Positions 25,463 to 35,170 are shown, numbered from the stretch's first letter. The stretch is 64,000 bases of DNA from Streptomyces showdoensis (GCF_039535475.1 NZ_BAAAXG010000026.1:434001-498000), one strand, 5' to 3'. Made by a program: numbers and translations. Notes: generated by a model from the letters alone, not told the origin.

Positions 25463-28069
25463 TCAGAACATGCTGAGCAGCTGGTCCACCGTCGGTTCGG
25501 CCAGGCCGTCGCCGTCCGGCAGCGGCAGTTCGAACCAGACCGTCTTGCCGCGCGGGGTGCGGCGCGAGCCCCAGGCGGCGCTGAGGAGTCCGACCAGCTG
25601 CAGCCCGCGGCCGCCCTCGTCGGTGTCCTTGGCACGGCGGCGGCGCGGCTGGACCAGGCCCGCGTCCCACACCTCGCAGACCAGGGTGCGGTCGCGCAGC
25701 AGCCGCAGCCGGATCTCCCCCTCGCCGTAGCGCAGGGCGTTGGTGACGAGTTCGCTGACGAGCAGTTCGACGGTGTCGACCAGGGGCTCCAGCCGCCAGG
25801 CGGTCAGCTGGGCGCGGGCCAGCTCCCGGGCGCGGCCGACGGAGCGGGGCTCCCGGGGCAGCCGCCAGTCGCCCACGGCCTCGGCGGGAAGTCCCTGGAT
25901 GCGGGCCATCAGCAGCGCGATGTCGTCCTCGCCGTGGCGCGTGTCGAGGGTGCTCAGGACGTGGTCGCAGACGTCCTCCAGGGGCCGGCCGGGGTTGGCG
26001 AGGGCGCTGCGGAAGGCACTCAGCCCCTCGTCGAGCGGATGGTCGCGCGACTCGACCAGCCCGTCCGTGTAGAGGGCGAGCAGCGAGCCCTCCGGCAGCT
26101 CGACCTCGACCTCCTCGAAGGGCTCGCCGCCGACGCCCAGCGGCATCCCGGGGGGTACGTCGAGCAGCAGGGCCTCCTCGCCGGGTTCGACCAGCACGGG
26201 CGGCAGGTGGCCCGCGTTGGCGAAGGTGCAGCGCCGGGTGACCGGGTCGTAGACGGCGTAGACGCAGGTGGCGAGGTAGACCTCGGAGAGCTCGGGGCCG
26301 CGGGCCTTGTGGGCGCGGGCGGACTGCTGGGCGCCGCCGGGGGCGCCGAGGCCGCGGGCGATCTCGTCGAGGTGGGACAGCACCTCGGCGGGTTCGAGGT
26401 CGAGCTGGGCCAGGGTGCGCACGGCGGTGCGCAGTTCGCCCATGGCGACGGCGGCGCGCAGGCCGCGGCCCATGACGTCGCCGACGACGAGGGCGGTGCG
26501 GTGGCCGGGGAGCTGGATGACGTCGAACCAGTCGCCGCCGACCTCGGTGGCGGCGGTGCCGGGGAGGTAGCGGCAGGCGATGTCGAGGCCGGCCGCCTCG
26601 GGGTCGCCGGGCGGCAGCAGGCTGCGCTGGAGGATGAGGGCGCGCTCGTGTTCGCGCCGGTAGAGGCGGGCGTTGTCGATGCAGACGGCGGCGCGGGCGG
26701 CCAGTTCGACGGCGAGGGCCCGGTCGCGCTCGCCGAAGGGTTCGCTTCCCTTGGCGCGGGAGAACTGCACGAGTCCGACGACGGTGTCGTGGGCGACCAT
26801 CGGGACGACGAGGGTGGACTGGACGAGGCTGCCGTCCGTGCCGGGGACGGTGCGGATCCGGCCGGTGCGCAGGGCGTCGGCGCAGGGCGAGTTGAACGGG
26901 TAGCGGTGGACGGAGCCGACCGCGATGGGGCCCTCGTCGCAACAGACCTCGCGGTCGGCGCCGGCGGTCCGGGCGGCCGCGTCGTCCCCGGCGGGCCGTG
27001 GCCTGCCGACCTGGACGCGGGAGTCGGAGACGGCGCTGGCGACGGCGACCCGGCGCAGTTCGGCGCTGCCGGCCCCGTAGCCGACGTCGTGGGAGCTGCC
27101 CATGCGGCCGGGCGGGGCCTCGTCCCCGGTGAGCAGGCCCTGGTAGAGGTCGACGGCGGCGAGGTCGCAGAAGCCGGGTACGGCGACGCCGAGGAGCTCG
27201 CGGGCGGTGGCCTCCAGGTCGAGGGAGGTGCCGATGCGGGCGCCGGCCTCGTTGAGGAGGGCGAGGTTGCGGCGGGCGTTGGCGGCCTCGCGGGCCGCGT
27301 TGTGCCGCCGGGTGACGTCGATGCCGAGCCCGGCGACGCCGACGGGGCGGCCGGTGCCGCTGTGGACGCGGTAGAGGTTGATCGACCACTGGCGCCGGTC
27401 GGTGGAGCCGGGGGCGGCGCCGACGATCTGGAGGTCGGCGACGGACTCCCCGGTCTCCAGGACCTTGCGCAGCGCCGCGGTCATCCGGTCGGCCTCGGGC
27501 GCGGGCAGGTAGTCGTGGACGGTCCGGCCGCGGTGGTCGTCGGCGGAGCCGCCGAAGACGGTGGCGAAGCGCCGGTTGGCCCGCTTGACGGTCAGGTCGG
27601 TGCCGAAGAGGAGGAAGCCGAACGGGGATTGGCCGAAAATGGCCTGCGAGGCGGCCAGGTCGGTCTCGATCCGGCGCAGCGCGCGCACGTCCACGACGAT
27701 GCAGAGCGCGGCCCGTTCCCCGTCCGCGGTCTCGCTCGGCATCACGTACATCTCGGCGATGCCGTGCGGGCGGTCCTCGCCCGGCATGCGGAACGGGACG
27801 AGGCCGGTCCACTCCTTGCCGTCGAGGATCTCCTTGACCCTGCGATGGCCGCGCTCGCGCAGGTCGGCGGGCATGAACGCCTCGACCGGGTCCTTGCCCC
27901 TGGCCTCCTCGGCGGTCACGCCGAACAGCTCGACGGCCCGTCTGCTCCACTGCTCGACGAGCCCGTCGGGGCCGATCGAGAAGGAGGCGACCCGGATGTA
28001 GTCATAGATCGATCCGGGCGGGCTGCTCTGCCACACGACACCGCTCGCCGTCTCAGGTATCTCGCTCAC
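25463..28069 (-). CDS. Multidomain SpoIIE-type phosphatase: PAS-PAS-GAF-PP2C-HATPase
   Basis: 868-residue cytoplasmic signalling protein. Domains in order: PAS 1 (about 20-130), PAS 2 (about 140-255, with IFGQSPFGFLLFGTDLTV), GAF (about 270-450), a PP2C/SpoIIE serine phosphatase core (about 490-715; EVGGDWFDV and GDVMGRGLRAA carry metal-binding Asp residues, with TDGLVE and DDIALL near its end), and a C-terminal histidine-kinase-like ATPase (about 730-850; VSELVTNALRYG N-box, DEGGRGLQLV G-box). Such proteins dephosphorylate anti-anti-sigma factors, and the ATPase part can act as an anti-sigma kinase. GTG start at 28,069 with GGAGGGG upstream. A lone anti-sigma-type ATPase gene lies next upstream on the same strand. 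Confidence 0.9.
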   Translation of the reverse strand: MSEIPETASGVVWQSSPPGSIYDYIRVASFSIGPDGLVEQWSRRAVELFGVTAEEARGKDPVEAFMPADLRERGHRRVKEILDGKEWTGLVPFRMPGEDRPHGIAEMYVMPSETADGERAALCIVVDVRALRRIETDLAASQAIFGQSPFGFLLFGTDLTVKRANRRFATVFGGSADDHRGRTVHDYLPAPEADRMTAALRKVLETGESVADLQIVGAAPGSTDRRQWSINLYRVHSGTGRPVGVAGLGIDVTRRHNAAREAANARRNLALLNEAGARIGTSLDLEATARELLGVAVPGFCDLAAVDLYQGLLTGDEAPPGRMGSSHDVGYGAGSAELRRVAVASAVSDSRVQVGRPRPAGDDAAARTAGADREVCCDEGPIAVGSVHRYPFNSPCADALRTGRIRTVPGTDGSLVQSTLVVPMVAHDTVVGLVQFSRAKGSEPFGERDRALAVELAARAAVCIDNARLYRREHERALILQRSLLPPGDPEAAGLDIACRYLPGTAATEVGGDWFDVIQLPGHRTALVVGDVMGRGLRAAVAMGELRTAVRTLAQLDLEPAEVLSHLDEIARGLGAPGGAQQSARAHKARGPELSEVYLATCVYAVYDPVTRRCTFANAGHLPPVLVEPGEEALLLDVPPGMPLGVGGEPFEEVEVELPEGSLLALYTDGLVESRDHPLDEGLSAFRSALANPGRPLEDVCDHVLSTLDTRHGEDDIALLMARIQGLPAEAVGDWRLPREPRSVGRARELARAQLTAWRLEPLVDTVELLVSELVTNALRYGEGEIRLRLLRDRTLVCEVWDAGLVQPRRRRAKDTDEGGRGLQLVGLLSAAWGSRRTPRGKTVWFELPLPDGDGLAEPTVDQLLSMF

Positions 28070-28213
28070 GCGACCGTCCCCTCCAGCTCACCGCACCGGA
28101 CCGGCCATGAGCGCAGTATTCAGCACCATGGCCCCCGTCGGCACGACGTTCACGATCACAGGGTGGTCTCGTTCGTTTCCGGCCGAGGCCCGCTGATCGT
28201 CGTCCCACCCTCT

Positions 28214-28645
28214 TTACTCACCAGGCAGGGCCAGCTCGAACCACACGGTTTTTCCCGTCCTGCCCGCACGGGTACCCCAGCGGCGTGCGGAACAGGCCAC
28301 GAGCTGGAGCCCCCGGCCCCCCTCGTCCTCGGGTCCCGCGGGGCGTTCGGTGGGCCCATCCGGAAGCGGATCGGAGACCTCCACCAGGAGCGCGGGGCCG
28401 TGCCCGGGGCCGGTTCCGTCGGCCCGGAGACGCACCAGGCGGACCCCGATGGGCCCGGAGGCGTACCGCAGGGAGTTGGTCACCAGCTCGCTGACCAGCA
28501 GGATCGTCACATCGCCGATCACCGAATCGAGCTGCCAGGCCCTCAGGGTGTCCCGCACCGCGTGGCGGGCCGTGCGCACGGCGTTGGCCTCCGCCGGAAA
28601 GTGCCACTCGGCACAGTCGCCTTCGGTGTCGATCACGAGGCCCAC
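28214..28645 (-). CDS. Stand-alone ATP-binding anti-sigma-factor-type protein (HATPase_c_2)
   Basis: 143 residues containing only the GHKL ATPase fold of the RsbW/SpoIIAB type. The N-box is VSELVTNSLRYAS and the G-box region is DEGGRGLQLVACSARRWG; it ends GKTVWFELALPGE. It closely resembles the C-terminal domain of the 868-residue phosphatase next to it (both have VSELVTN-LRY, DEGGRGLQLV and GKTVWFEL), so the two could compete for the same anti-anti-sigma partner or share an origin. GTG start at 28,645. The 100-bp upstream region contains ACCCGATATT, also present at the oligopeptide-operon-2 promoter. Confidence 0.85.
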   Translation of the reverse strand: MGLVIDTEGDCAEWHFPAEANAVRTARHAVRDTLRAWQLDSVIGDVTILLVSELVTNSLRYASGPIGVRLVRLRADGTGPGHGPALLVEVSDPLPDGPTERPAGPEDEGGRGLQLVACSARRWGTRAGRTGKTVWFELALPGE

Positions 28646-28677
28646 GTCCTATTTCGGGGGGTTAATCAGCACATACC

Positions 28678-28699
28678 CGATATTTGGAGTGGGATATCG
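28678..28699. promoter_or_regulatory. Inverted repeat upstream of the anti-sigma-type ATPase gene
   Basis: CGATAT (28,678-28,683) and ATATCG (28,694-28,699) are inverted with a 10-nt spacer. The left arm lies within ACCCGATATT, a 10-mer shared with the operator-like repeat at 6203-6220. It is a candidate regulatory element only. Confidence 0.25.
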
Positions 28700-28745
28700 C
28701 GCCGGGCGGCCGGGTGGGCGCACGGTGGCACGAACGGCGTAGGAG

Positions 28746-29201
28746 TCAGTCGCGCGCGCCGTCACGGGGGCTCGCGGGCAGCAGCCGGGCGGCTTCCGCG
28801 ACGGCGGGCCGGTCCTGGTCGAGCCAGTCGACGGAGTCCAGCTCGTGGCGGGCCAGCCAGCGCAGCTGGTCGTGGTCCTCCAGCGGCCGCGGCTCGCCGG
28901 AGAGCAGGCGGGCGGTCCACACCCGCAGCACGTAGCCGGGCTTGAGCGGCCACTCGCCGGGGATGCGCTCGCCGGGTTCGGTCTCGACGCCCAGCTCCTC
29001 GCGGAGTTCCCTGACCAGGGCCTCCTCGGGGCTCTCGCCGGGCTCCAGCTTGCCGCCGGGCAGCTCCCAGCGGCCGGCGAGTTCGGCGGGGGCACTGCGA
29101 CGGGCGGCGAGCAGCCGCCCCTGGTCGTACAGCGCCCCGGCCACCACCACGACGACAGGGCCGGGGCCGGGGCGGGCGGAACGGGTGGTGCGATCGGTCA
29201 T
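28746..29201 (-). CDS. Nudix hydrolase (MutT-like)
   Basis: 151-residue pyrophosphohydrolase. The Nudix box runs from GGKLEPGES to RELREELGV, with the catalytic REXXEE glutamates in place for metal binding. The opening (VVVVAGALYDQGRLLAARRS) and WELPGGK resemble MutT/CTP-pyrophosphohydrolase-like enzymes that clean oxidised or surplus nucleotides. It follows the 59-residue SPOR-like gene after 16 bp and is probably co-transcribed with it. Exact substrate cannot be told from sequence. Confidence 0.88.
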   Translation of the reverse strand: MTDRTTRSARPGPGPVVVVVAGALYDQGRLLAARRSAPAELAGRWELPGGKLEPGESPEEALVRELREELGVETEPGERIPGEWPLKPGYVLRVWTARLLSGEPRPLEDHDQLRWLARHELDSVDWLDQDRPAVAEAARLLPASPRDGARD

Positions 29202-29217
29202 GGGGCGGAGCGTAGCC

Positions 29218-29397
29218 TCAGAGCGCGGGCTCGCCGATCCGCTCGACCAGGTAGAGCTGCTTGTGGCCGCGGGCGTCGAGGCTGTCGGCGATCTTCTGGG
29301 CCTCGTCCTGCGTCGCGTACCGACCGACGCGGTAGCGGTTGCCGTTGTCGTCCTGCCGTATGACCAGCCAGGGGAGGACGGGGCCGCTGTCGCTCAT
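29218..29397 (-). CDS. 59-residue SPOR-like small protein
   Basis: A short frame from the ATG at 29,397 to TGA at 29,218, preceded by GGAGGGAGAAG. The product reads MSDSGPVLPWLVIRQDDNGN, then a segment of about 35 residues with RYRVGRYATQDEAQKIADSL, and ends LYLVERIGEPAL. The pattern (a beta strand, a helix carrying DEAQKIADSL, and a final strand) is that of a minimal SPOR-type peptidoglycan-binding fold, but there is no signal peptide or membrane anchor, so a cytoplasmic role is more likely. It is 16 bp upstream of the Nudix gene. I regard it as real because of codon bias, the ribosome site and operon position. Confidence 0.75.
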   Translation of the reverse strand: MSDSGPVLPWLVIRQDDNGNRYRVGRYATQDEAQKIADSLDARGHKQLYLVERIGEPAL

Positions 29398-29553
29398 CGG
29401 ACTTCTCCCTCCGCCGGTCCGGCCGTGTCTGACGATCTCCAGGAAACCGCAATCCGCATATGCCGGAGCTTACGCCTGACCTTTACACAGCGGATACGTG
29501 TTTTCACGAAGAGATATGTATCTGGCCAGTAACCGGCGGAGGGAGGCCGGAGC

Positions 29554-31263
29554 TCACGCCGCGGGCGCGGCCTTCGGGACGGTCGGCACCGGCATCAGGA
29601 CGGGTCCCGCGGCCTCCGGATCCTTGCGGCAGACGTCCCCGCACCCGGCGTCGAGGGAGCAGCACAGCGAGCAGATCGGACCGGAGTGGGCGGGGCAGTC
29701 GGCGATGTCGGGCAGCTCGTACGCGGTGGCGCAGACCGTGCACTCGTGAGTCGCCGTCACGTCGGCCGGCGCGGCGTCCGGGCCGTTCACGGGGTTCGGC
29801 CGGGCCAGGTAGTACTTCCCCTTGGTCGCCCAGGCGATGAGCGGGCAGAGCAGCAGGGCGAGGCCGGCGGCGATGAAGGTGGAGAAGGCCTCCGCGTAGG
29901 TCCCGAAGAGGCCGAAGAAGGCGAGGATCGAGACGACCGAGGCGATCGCCATGGCGCCGAAGCCGGCCGGGTTCACCGCGTACAGGTAGGCGCGCTTGAA
30001 CTCGATGTACGGCGGGCTCCAGCCGGCCCGCTTGTTGATGACGAGGTCGGCGGCGACGGCGGCGATCCAGGCGATGCCGACGTTGGAGTAGAAGCCCAGC
30101 AGCTTGCCCAGGGCCGCGAACATGTTCATCTCCATCAGCGTCAGCGCGATGGCGAGGTTGAGGAAGATGTACCAGACCCGGCCGGGGTGGCGGTGGGTGA
30201 TCCGGGAGAAGAAGTTCGACCAGGACAGCGAGCCGCTGTAGGCGTTGGTGACGTTGATCTTGATCTGGGAGACGATCACGAACAGGGCGGCGGCGGGCAG
30301 CGCGAAGGAGCCGAGCCAGGGCTTGAGCGCCTCGATCTGCGGGGCGATCGGCTCCAGGGCGTGGGTCTTGCCGACCGCCTCCAGGGCGACGAAGGCGAGG
30401 AAGGCGCCGCCGAGCTGCTTGGCCGCGCCGATGACGACCCAGCCGGGTCCGGCGGCGAGCACGGCGAGGTTCCAGCGCCGCTTGTTCTCCTCGGTCTTCG
30501 CGGGCATGAAGCGCAGGTAGTCGGCCTGCTCGCCGATCTGCGCGATGAGCGAGAGGGCGACTCCGGTGCCGAGACCGAAGCCGATCCACGAGAAGCCGGA
30601 GCCGGCCCCCTCGGTGCCGCCGAAGGAGGCGAAGGCGCCCCAGGAGTCCGGCGCCTCGAAGGCGAGCACCAGGAAGGGCAGCACCAGGCCGACCAGCCAC
30701 AGGGGCTGGGTCCAGGCCTGCACCTTGGCGAGGGCGCCCATGCCGCGGAAGACGATCGGGATCACGATCAGCGTGGTGACCAGGTAGCCGATCTCGACGG
30801 GCAGCCCGAAGGCCTGGTGCATGGCCTGGGCCATGATCGAGCCTTCGAGCGCGAAGAAGATGAAGGTGAAGGAGGCGTAGATCAGCGAGGTGAGGGTCGA
30901 GCCGAAGTAGCCGAAGCCGGCGCCCCGGGTGACCAGGTCCATGTCCAGGCCGTAGCGCGCGCAGGCGCGGGCGATCGGGATGCCGGTGAGGAAGATGACG
31001 ACGGCGGCGGTGAGGATCGAGGCGAGACCGCTGGTGAAGCCGTAGGTGAAGACGATCGAGGCGCCGATGGCGAAGTCGGCGAGGTAGGCGATGCCGCCGA
31101 GCGCGGTGCCGGCGACCGTCGCGGGCGACCAGCGGCGGAAGGAGTACGGCGCGTAGCGCAGCGAGTAGTCCTCGCGGCTCTCGTCGGCGGCCAGTGCGGC
31201 GTAGCGGCGGCGGGGCGGCGGGGCGGGCGCCGAGGTGCCGGGCGGGGTGACCGTGTCCGTCAT
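29554..31263 (-). CDS. NCS1-type nucleobase/cytosine permease with Cys-rich C-terminal tail
   Basis: 569 residues; the first 480 make a 12-helix NCS1 (purine/cytosine/allantoin) symporter with typical segments (YAPYSFRRWSPATVAGTALGGIAYLADFAIG, read in part; SQIKINVTNAYSGSLSWSNFFSRI). Substrate is unknown. The last 70 residues are unusual: CTVCATAYELPDIADCPAHSG is followed by ICSLCCSLDAGCGDVCR, ten Cys in about 45 residues, arranged as CxxC pairs like a zinc ribbon or Fe-S ferredoxin-like module on the cytoplasmic side. A palindrome at 31,369-31,382 lies in its promoter region and shares a 10-mer with the start of the GntR gene next to it. Confidence 0.85.
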   Translation of the reverse strand: MTDTVTPPGTSAPAPPPRRRYAALAADESREDYSLRYAPYSFRRWSPATVAGTALGGIAYLADFAIGASIVFTYGFTSGLASILTAAVVIFLTGIPIARACARYGLDMDLVTRGAGFGYFGSTLTSLIYASFTFIFFALEGSIMAQAMHQAFGLPVEIGYLVTTLIVIPIVFRGMGALAKVQAWTQPLWLVGLVLPFLVLAFEAPDSWGAFASFGGTEGAGSGFSWIGFGLGTGVALSLIAQIGEQADYLRFMPAKTEENKRRWNLAVLAAGPGWVVIGAAKQLGGAFLAFVALEAVGKTHALEPIAPQIEALKPWLGSFALPAAALFVIVSQIKINVTNAYSGSLSWSNFFSRITHRHPGRVWYIFLNLAIALTLMEMNMFAALGKLLGFYSNVGIAWIAAVAADLVINKRAGWSPPYIEFKRAYLYAVNPAGFGAMAIASVVSILAFFGLFGTYAEAFSTFIAAGLALLLCPLIAWATKGKYYLARPNPVNGPDAAPADVTATHECTVCATAYELPDIADCPAHSGPICSLCCSLDAGCGDVCRKDPEAAGPVLMPVPTVPKAAPAA

Positions 31264-31368
31264 GAGGGTTCCTGTTTCCTGTCGTCCGACCGGATTGCGG
31301 GTACGGACGAGGAAGGTAGGAGCGGGGCGTGACGATCCGTCGCGGCGCGCGGTTGCCCCGGCGTTACG

Positions 31369-31382
31369 GGAGTGGACACTCC
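31369..31382. promoter_or_regulatory. Palindrome upstream of NCS1 permease, possible GntR operator
   Basis: GGAGTGGACACTCC is a perfect 6-bp-arm palindrome about 105 bp upstream of the permease start. Ten of its bases (TGGACACTCC) recur at 32,231-32,240, directly in front of the gntR start, where they overlap the ribosome site. This could be autoregulation plus control of the permease; the second site could also be a chance match to the Shine-Dalgarno sequence. Confidence 0.35.
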
Positions 31383-31477
31383 GTCAACTCGGTGTGAACG
31401 CCCCCGGACAGCCGGCACCGCTCAGCGCACCGCCGACGGGGCCCGACCGGCGGCGGACGGCGCGAGACCCGCGATTC

Positions 31478-32230
31478 TCACCGCACCGGGAGGTGGTAGG
31501 CGACCCGGTAGCGGTCGGCGGGGACGACGACGTCGGCGGTCTCGACCGCGCGCCCCGAGGCGTAGTACGTCCGCTCGACCACCATCACGACGTGGCCGGG
31601 GACGCCGCCGAGGGTCAGCAGCTCCTCCGCGAGGCCGGGCCGGGCGCCGACCTCCTCCACGACGTTGTCCACGACCACGTCGATCGCGGCCATCCGCTCG
31701 ACGACCCCGCAGCCGCCCAGCGGCCCCTCCTCGGGCAGCATGACCGGCGTGCGACCGGTGACGGCGAGCGGCTCCCAGGAGGTGGAGAGCATCATCGGCT
31801 CGCCCGCGTCCCGGTAGACGTACCGCGTGCGCATCACCCGCTCCCCCGGCTCGATGCCGAGCCGGGCGGCGGTCTCGGCGCTCGCCGGCTCCTGCTCGCT
31901 GTTCGACTCCCAGGTGCCGCGGGCCCCTTCGGCGGCCTGCTCCTGACGGAAGGGCGTGGCGCCCGCGGCCGGGCGGTAGCCGGAGCGGGCGATGGGGCGC
32001 GGCACCGGGCGCTCGCGCACATAGGTCCCCGAACCCGAGCGTCCCTCGACCAGGCCCTCGGCCATCAGGACCTTGCGCGCCTCCAGCGCGACGGTGTCCG
32101 ACACCCCGTACTCCTCGCGGATGCGCGCCTGCGAGGGGAGCCGGGTGTGCGGGGGAAGCGAGCCGTTGGCGATCTTCTCCCGGAGATCGCTCGCCACACG
32201 CAGATAGGCCGGCTGCTCACCGAACGTCAC
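31478..32230 (-). CDS. GntR-family (HutC/UTRA) transcriptional regulator
   Basis: 250-residue regulator. The N-terminal winged helix-turn-helix (about residues 8-75) contains LREKIANGSLPPHTRLPSQARIREEYGVS. The C-terminal UTRA ligand-binding domain (about 95-245) includes VMRTRYVYRDAGEPMMLSTSW and VVERTYYASGRAVE. HutC-type proteins sense small metabolites such as sugars, amino acids or nucleobase-related compounds. Position next to the NCS1 permease, on the same strand and upstream of it, suggests it controls that permease. It is not DasR: the sequence is clearly different from DasR despite the same subfamily and its position next to a chitinase. GTG start at 32,230 with GGGGAG upstream. Confidence 0.88.
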   Translation of the reverse strand: MTFGEQPAYLRVASDLREKIANGSLPPHTRLPSQARIREEYGVSDTVALEARKVLMAEGLVEGRSGSGTYVRERPVPRPIARSGYRPAAGATPFRQEQAAEGARGTWESNSEQEPASAETAARLGIEPGERVMRTRYVYRDAGEPMMLSTSWEPLAVTGRTPVMLPEEGPLGGCGVVERMAAIDVVVDNVVEEVGARPGLAEELLTLGGVPGHVVMVVERTYYASGRAVETADVVVPADRYRVAYHLPVR

Positions 32231-32380
32231 TGGACACTCCCCTCAGGTTGACTGACAGCTACAGACTGACGACCGAGGGTGCACATCCGCAAGCATGGGC
32301 CAGGGTTTCACCCGAAGTGATGATTTGCCTTTACGCAGGCGCTTACCGCAGGTATAGCCACCGAACTCCCGTCGGAATCC

Positions 32381-32409
32381 TTGACGTTGATGGTCCAGAC
32401 CAATACGTT
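32381..32409 (+). promoter_or_regulatory. Chitinase promoter with DasR-type operator in the spacer
   Basis: TTGACG (32,381-32,386) and TACGTT (32,404-32,409), 17 bp apart, fit a vegetative sigma promoter. Between them lies TGGTCCAGACCA (32,391-32,402), a near-perfect match to the core of the DasR-responsive element and to the direct repeats long known in Streptomyces chitinase promoters. Transcription would start near 32,416, essentially at the ATG (32,417), which implies a leaderless mRNA. N-acetylglucosamine-linked repression by DasR is inferred from the site. Confidence 0.75.
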
Positions 32410-32416
32410 CCGCCTC

Positions 32417-33760
<1,344 letters not shown>

Positions 33761-33763
<3 letters not shown>

Positions 33764-33792
33764 GGCGCTGAGGCGCCGAGGCGCTGAGGCGC
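33761..33792. repeat. Four tandem copies of an 8-bp repeat at the chitinase stop codon
   Basis: TGAGGCGC, TGAGGCGC, CGAGGCGC, TGAGGCGC run without a gap from the chitinase stop codon (TGA at 33,761-33,763). It is a slippage-prone sequence just outside the coding region, so length change would not affect the protein. Confidence 0.7.
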
Positions 33793-33844
33793 CGAAGTCC
33801 GCTCGGGCACCACGGCGGAGGGGCCCGCGGACGGCGGCCCCGGG

Positions 33845-35086
33845 TCAGACCTTCTTGCTGTCGTGGCCGGCCGTGTCGGCGAGGCCGAGCGCCCGGCGGG
33901 CCGGGGACTCGATCGTCGGGTCGAGCGCGTCGTAGGCCTTCTCGTACTCCGCCCAGAAGGCGTCGGCGTCCGGGGCCGCGGCCAGCTTCTGCCACTTCTT
34001 CGCCGCGGCGTCGAGCTTGTCCGAAAGCCCGACCACGGACGGGGAGGCCGCGGCGGGCCAGCCGCGGGTGCGCAGCCCCTGGCTCTCCCGCTTGACGGTC
34101 GAGAAGACCTTCCGGGCCCAGGCCTTGTTCCCGGCGAGCTCGGCGTCGGCGTCCTCCTCGGGCTCCTCCATCAGGGCGGCGTCGATCGCGTTGACGGCCA
34201 GGAGGAAGGCGTGCTGGTCGCGGTCGAGGGTGAACCCGTCCTTGCGCAGGGAACCGGTGAAGCGCGCCTTGTCGGTGCCGTAGGTGCAGGTCACCTCACG
34301 GTCGCCGCCGCGCCAGGTGAGGCTGGTGGGCAGGTAGTAGTAGGTCCAGACGTCGTCCGGGACGGCCCACTTGTCCAGCGTGTACGCGTCGTTGATCTCC
34401 TGGCAGCGCTCCTCGGCGAGGCCGTCGAGCACCTTTTCGCCGGGCCACTTGGCGTAGCCGGTGATCTTGAAGCCGCCGGTGACCTCGCCCTCGTGGGGCT
34501 TCGCGCAGTCGACGATGTCGACGTCCGCGGTGGACGTCTCCATCTTCCCCGGCACGTTGAAGCACTCGCCCCTGCGCAGCGAGAAGGTGGACTTCGACTT
34601 GGCGGAGCCGGCCTCGTCCACGCCCTCCTTGAAGCCCTGCCAGAACTCGTTGAACCCGCCGGTCGCGAAGCCGAGCGCGATCAGCAGGCAGCTCACCGTG
34701 GACAGGGCGATGCCCGCGATCGCGAAACCCTTGCCCTTCTGCCGCTTCTTCCTGATCTGCGGCAGGGCGACCAGGCCGAGGATCAGCCCGAGCGGCGGCA
34801 GACAGCAGACGATGCCGGCGACGAACGAGGCGACGGCCAGCCCGTTGGTGCCGGGCCGGGGCTCCCCGTACGGGCCGGTGCCTCCGGGCCCCTGGGGGCC
34901 GTAGGGACCGTACGGCGTGTAGGGCCCCGGCGCGTTGTACGGCCCGGGGCCGGCGCCGTACGGCCCGGGAGCCCCGTACGGACCGGGCGCGGGCGGCCCG
35001 GCGGGAGGCCCCGCGGGCGGGGCGGGAGGGGGCGGCGTCGGGGTCCCCGGGGCCGGAGAATCCTGGGGCGGCTGGGAGGGGTCCAC
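33845..35086 (-). CDS. Pro/Gly-rich DUF4190/septum-formation-like membrane protein
   Basis: 413 residues. The first 95 residues are Pro/Gly/Tyr-rich and disordered (PGPYGAPGPYGAGPGPY-type repeats). Next come two membrane helices in a DUF4190-like module (NGLAVASFVAGIVCCLPPLGLILGLVALPQI; GFAIAGIALSTVSCLLIALGFA), and then an extracellular region with the septum-formation pattern RRGECFNV ... VDCAKPHEGEV ... CQEINDAY ... CTYG, which has paired Cys likely to form disulphides. The family occurs in actinobacteria; the name comes from a link to septation but the biochemical role is not known. The GTG at 35,086 has AGGAG about 10 nt upstream. It is divergent from the serpin gene, with 84 bp between them. 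Confidence 0.75.
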   Translation of the reverse strand: MDPSQPPQDSPAPGTPTPPPPAPPAGPPAGPPAPGPYGAPGPYGAGPGPYNAPGPYTPYGPYGPQGPGGTGPYGEPRPGTNGLAVASFVAGIVCCLPPLGLILGLVALPQIRKKRQKGKGFAIAGIALSTVSCLLIALGFATGGFNEFWQGFKEGVDEAGSAKSKSTFSLRRGECFNVPGKMETSTADVDIVDCAKPHEGEVTGGFKITGYAKWPGEKVLDGLAEERCQEINDAYTLDKWAVPDDVWTYYYLPTSLTWRGGDREVTCTYGTDKARFTGSLRKDGFTLDRDQHAFLLAVNAIDAALMEEPEEDADAELAGNKAWARKVFSTVKRESQGLRTRGWPAAASPSVVGLSDKLDAAAKKWQKLAAAPDADAFWAEYEKAYDALDPTIESPARRALGLADTAGHDSKKV

Positions 35087-35170
35087 GAGTACGGTGCTCC
35101 TGATCGGGGCGGGGAGAGCGAACAATCGAACGGGCGCGCGCATCGTACGTGGTCCGGGGACGGGGGCGGT

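Noticed and set aside
25451..28945. Plus-strand open frame of more than 1100 codons opposite the SpoIIE-type phosphatase
   Set aside because: Val/Gly/Asp-rich translation typical of the antisense frame of a high-GC gene; it spans two real genes and an intergenic region.
31264..31477. TPP or purine riboswitch upstream of the NCS1 permease
   Set aside because: I looked for the conserved aptamer cores (CTGAGA, ACCTGAT-type boxes) and did not find them.
31478..32230. Identification of the GntR protein as DasR, because it lies beside a chitinase with a DasR-type site
   Set aside because: The helix-turn-helix and UTRA sequences differ from remembered DasR; DasR acts in trans on such sites, so adjacency is not evidence.
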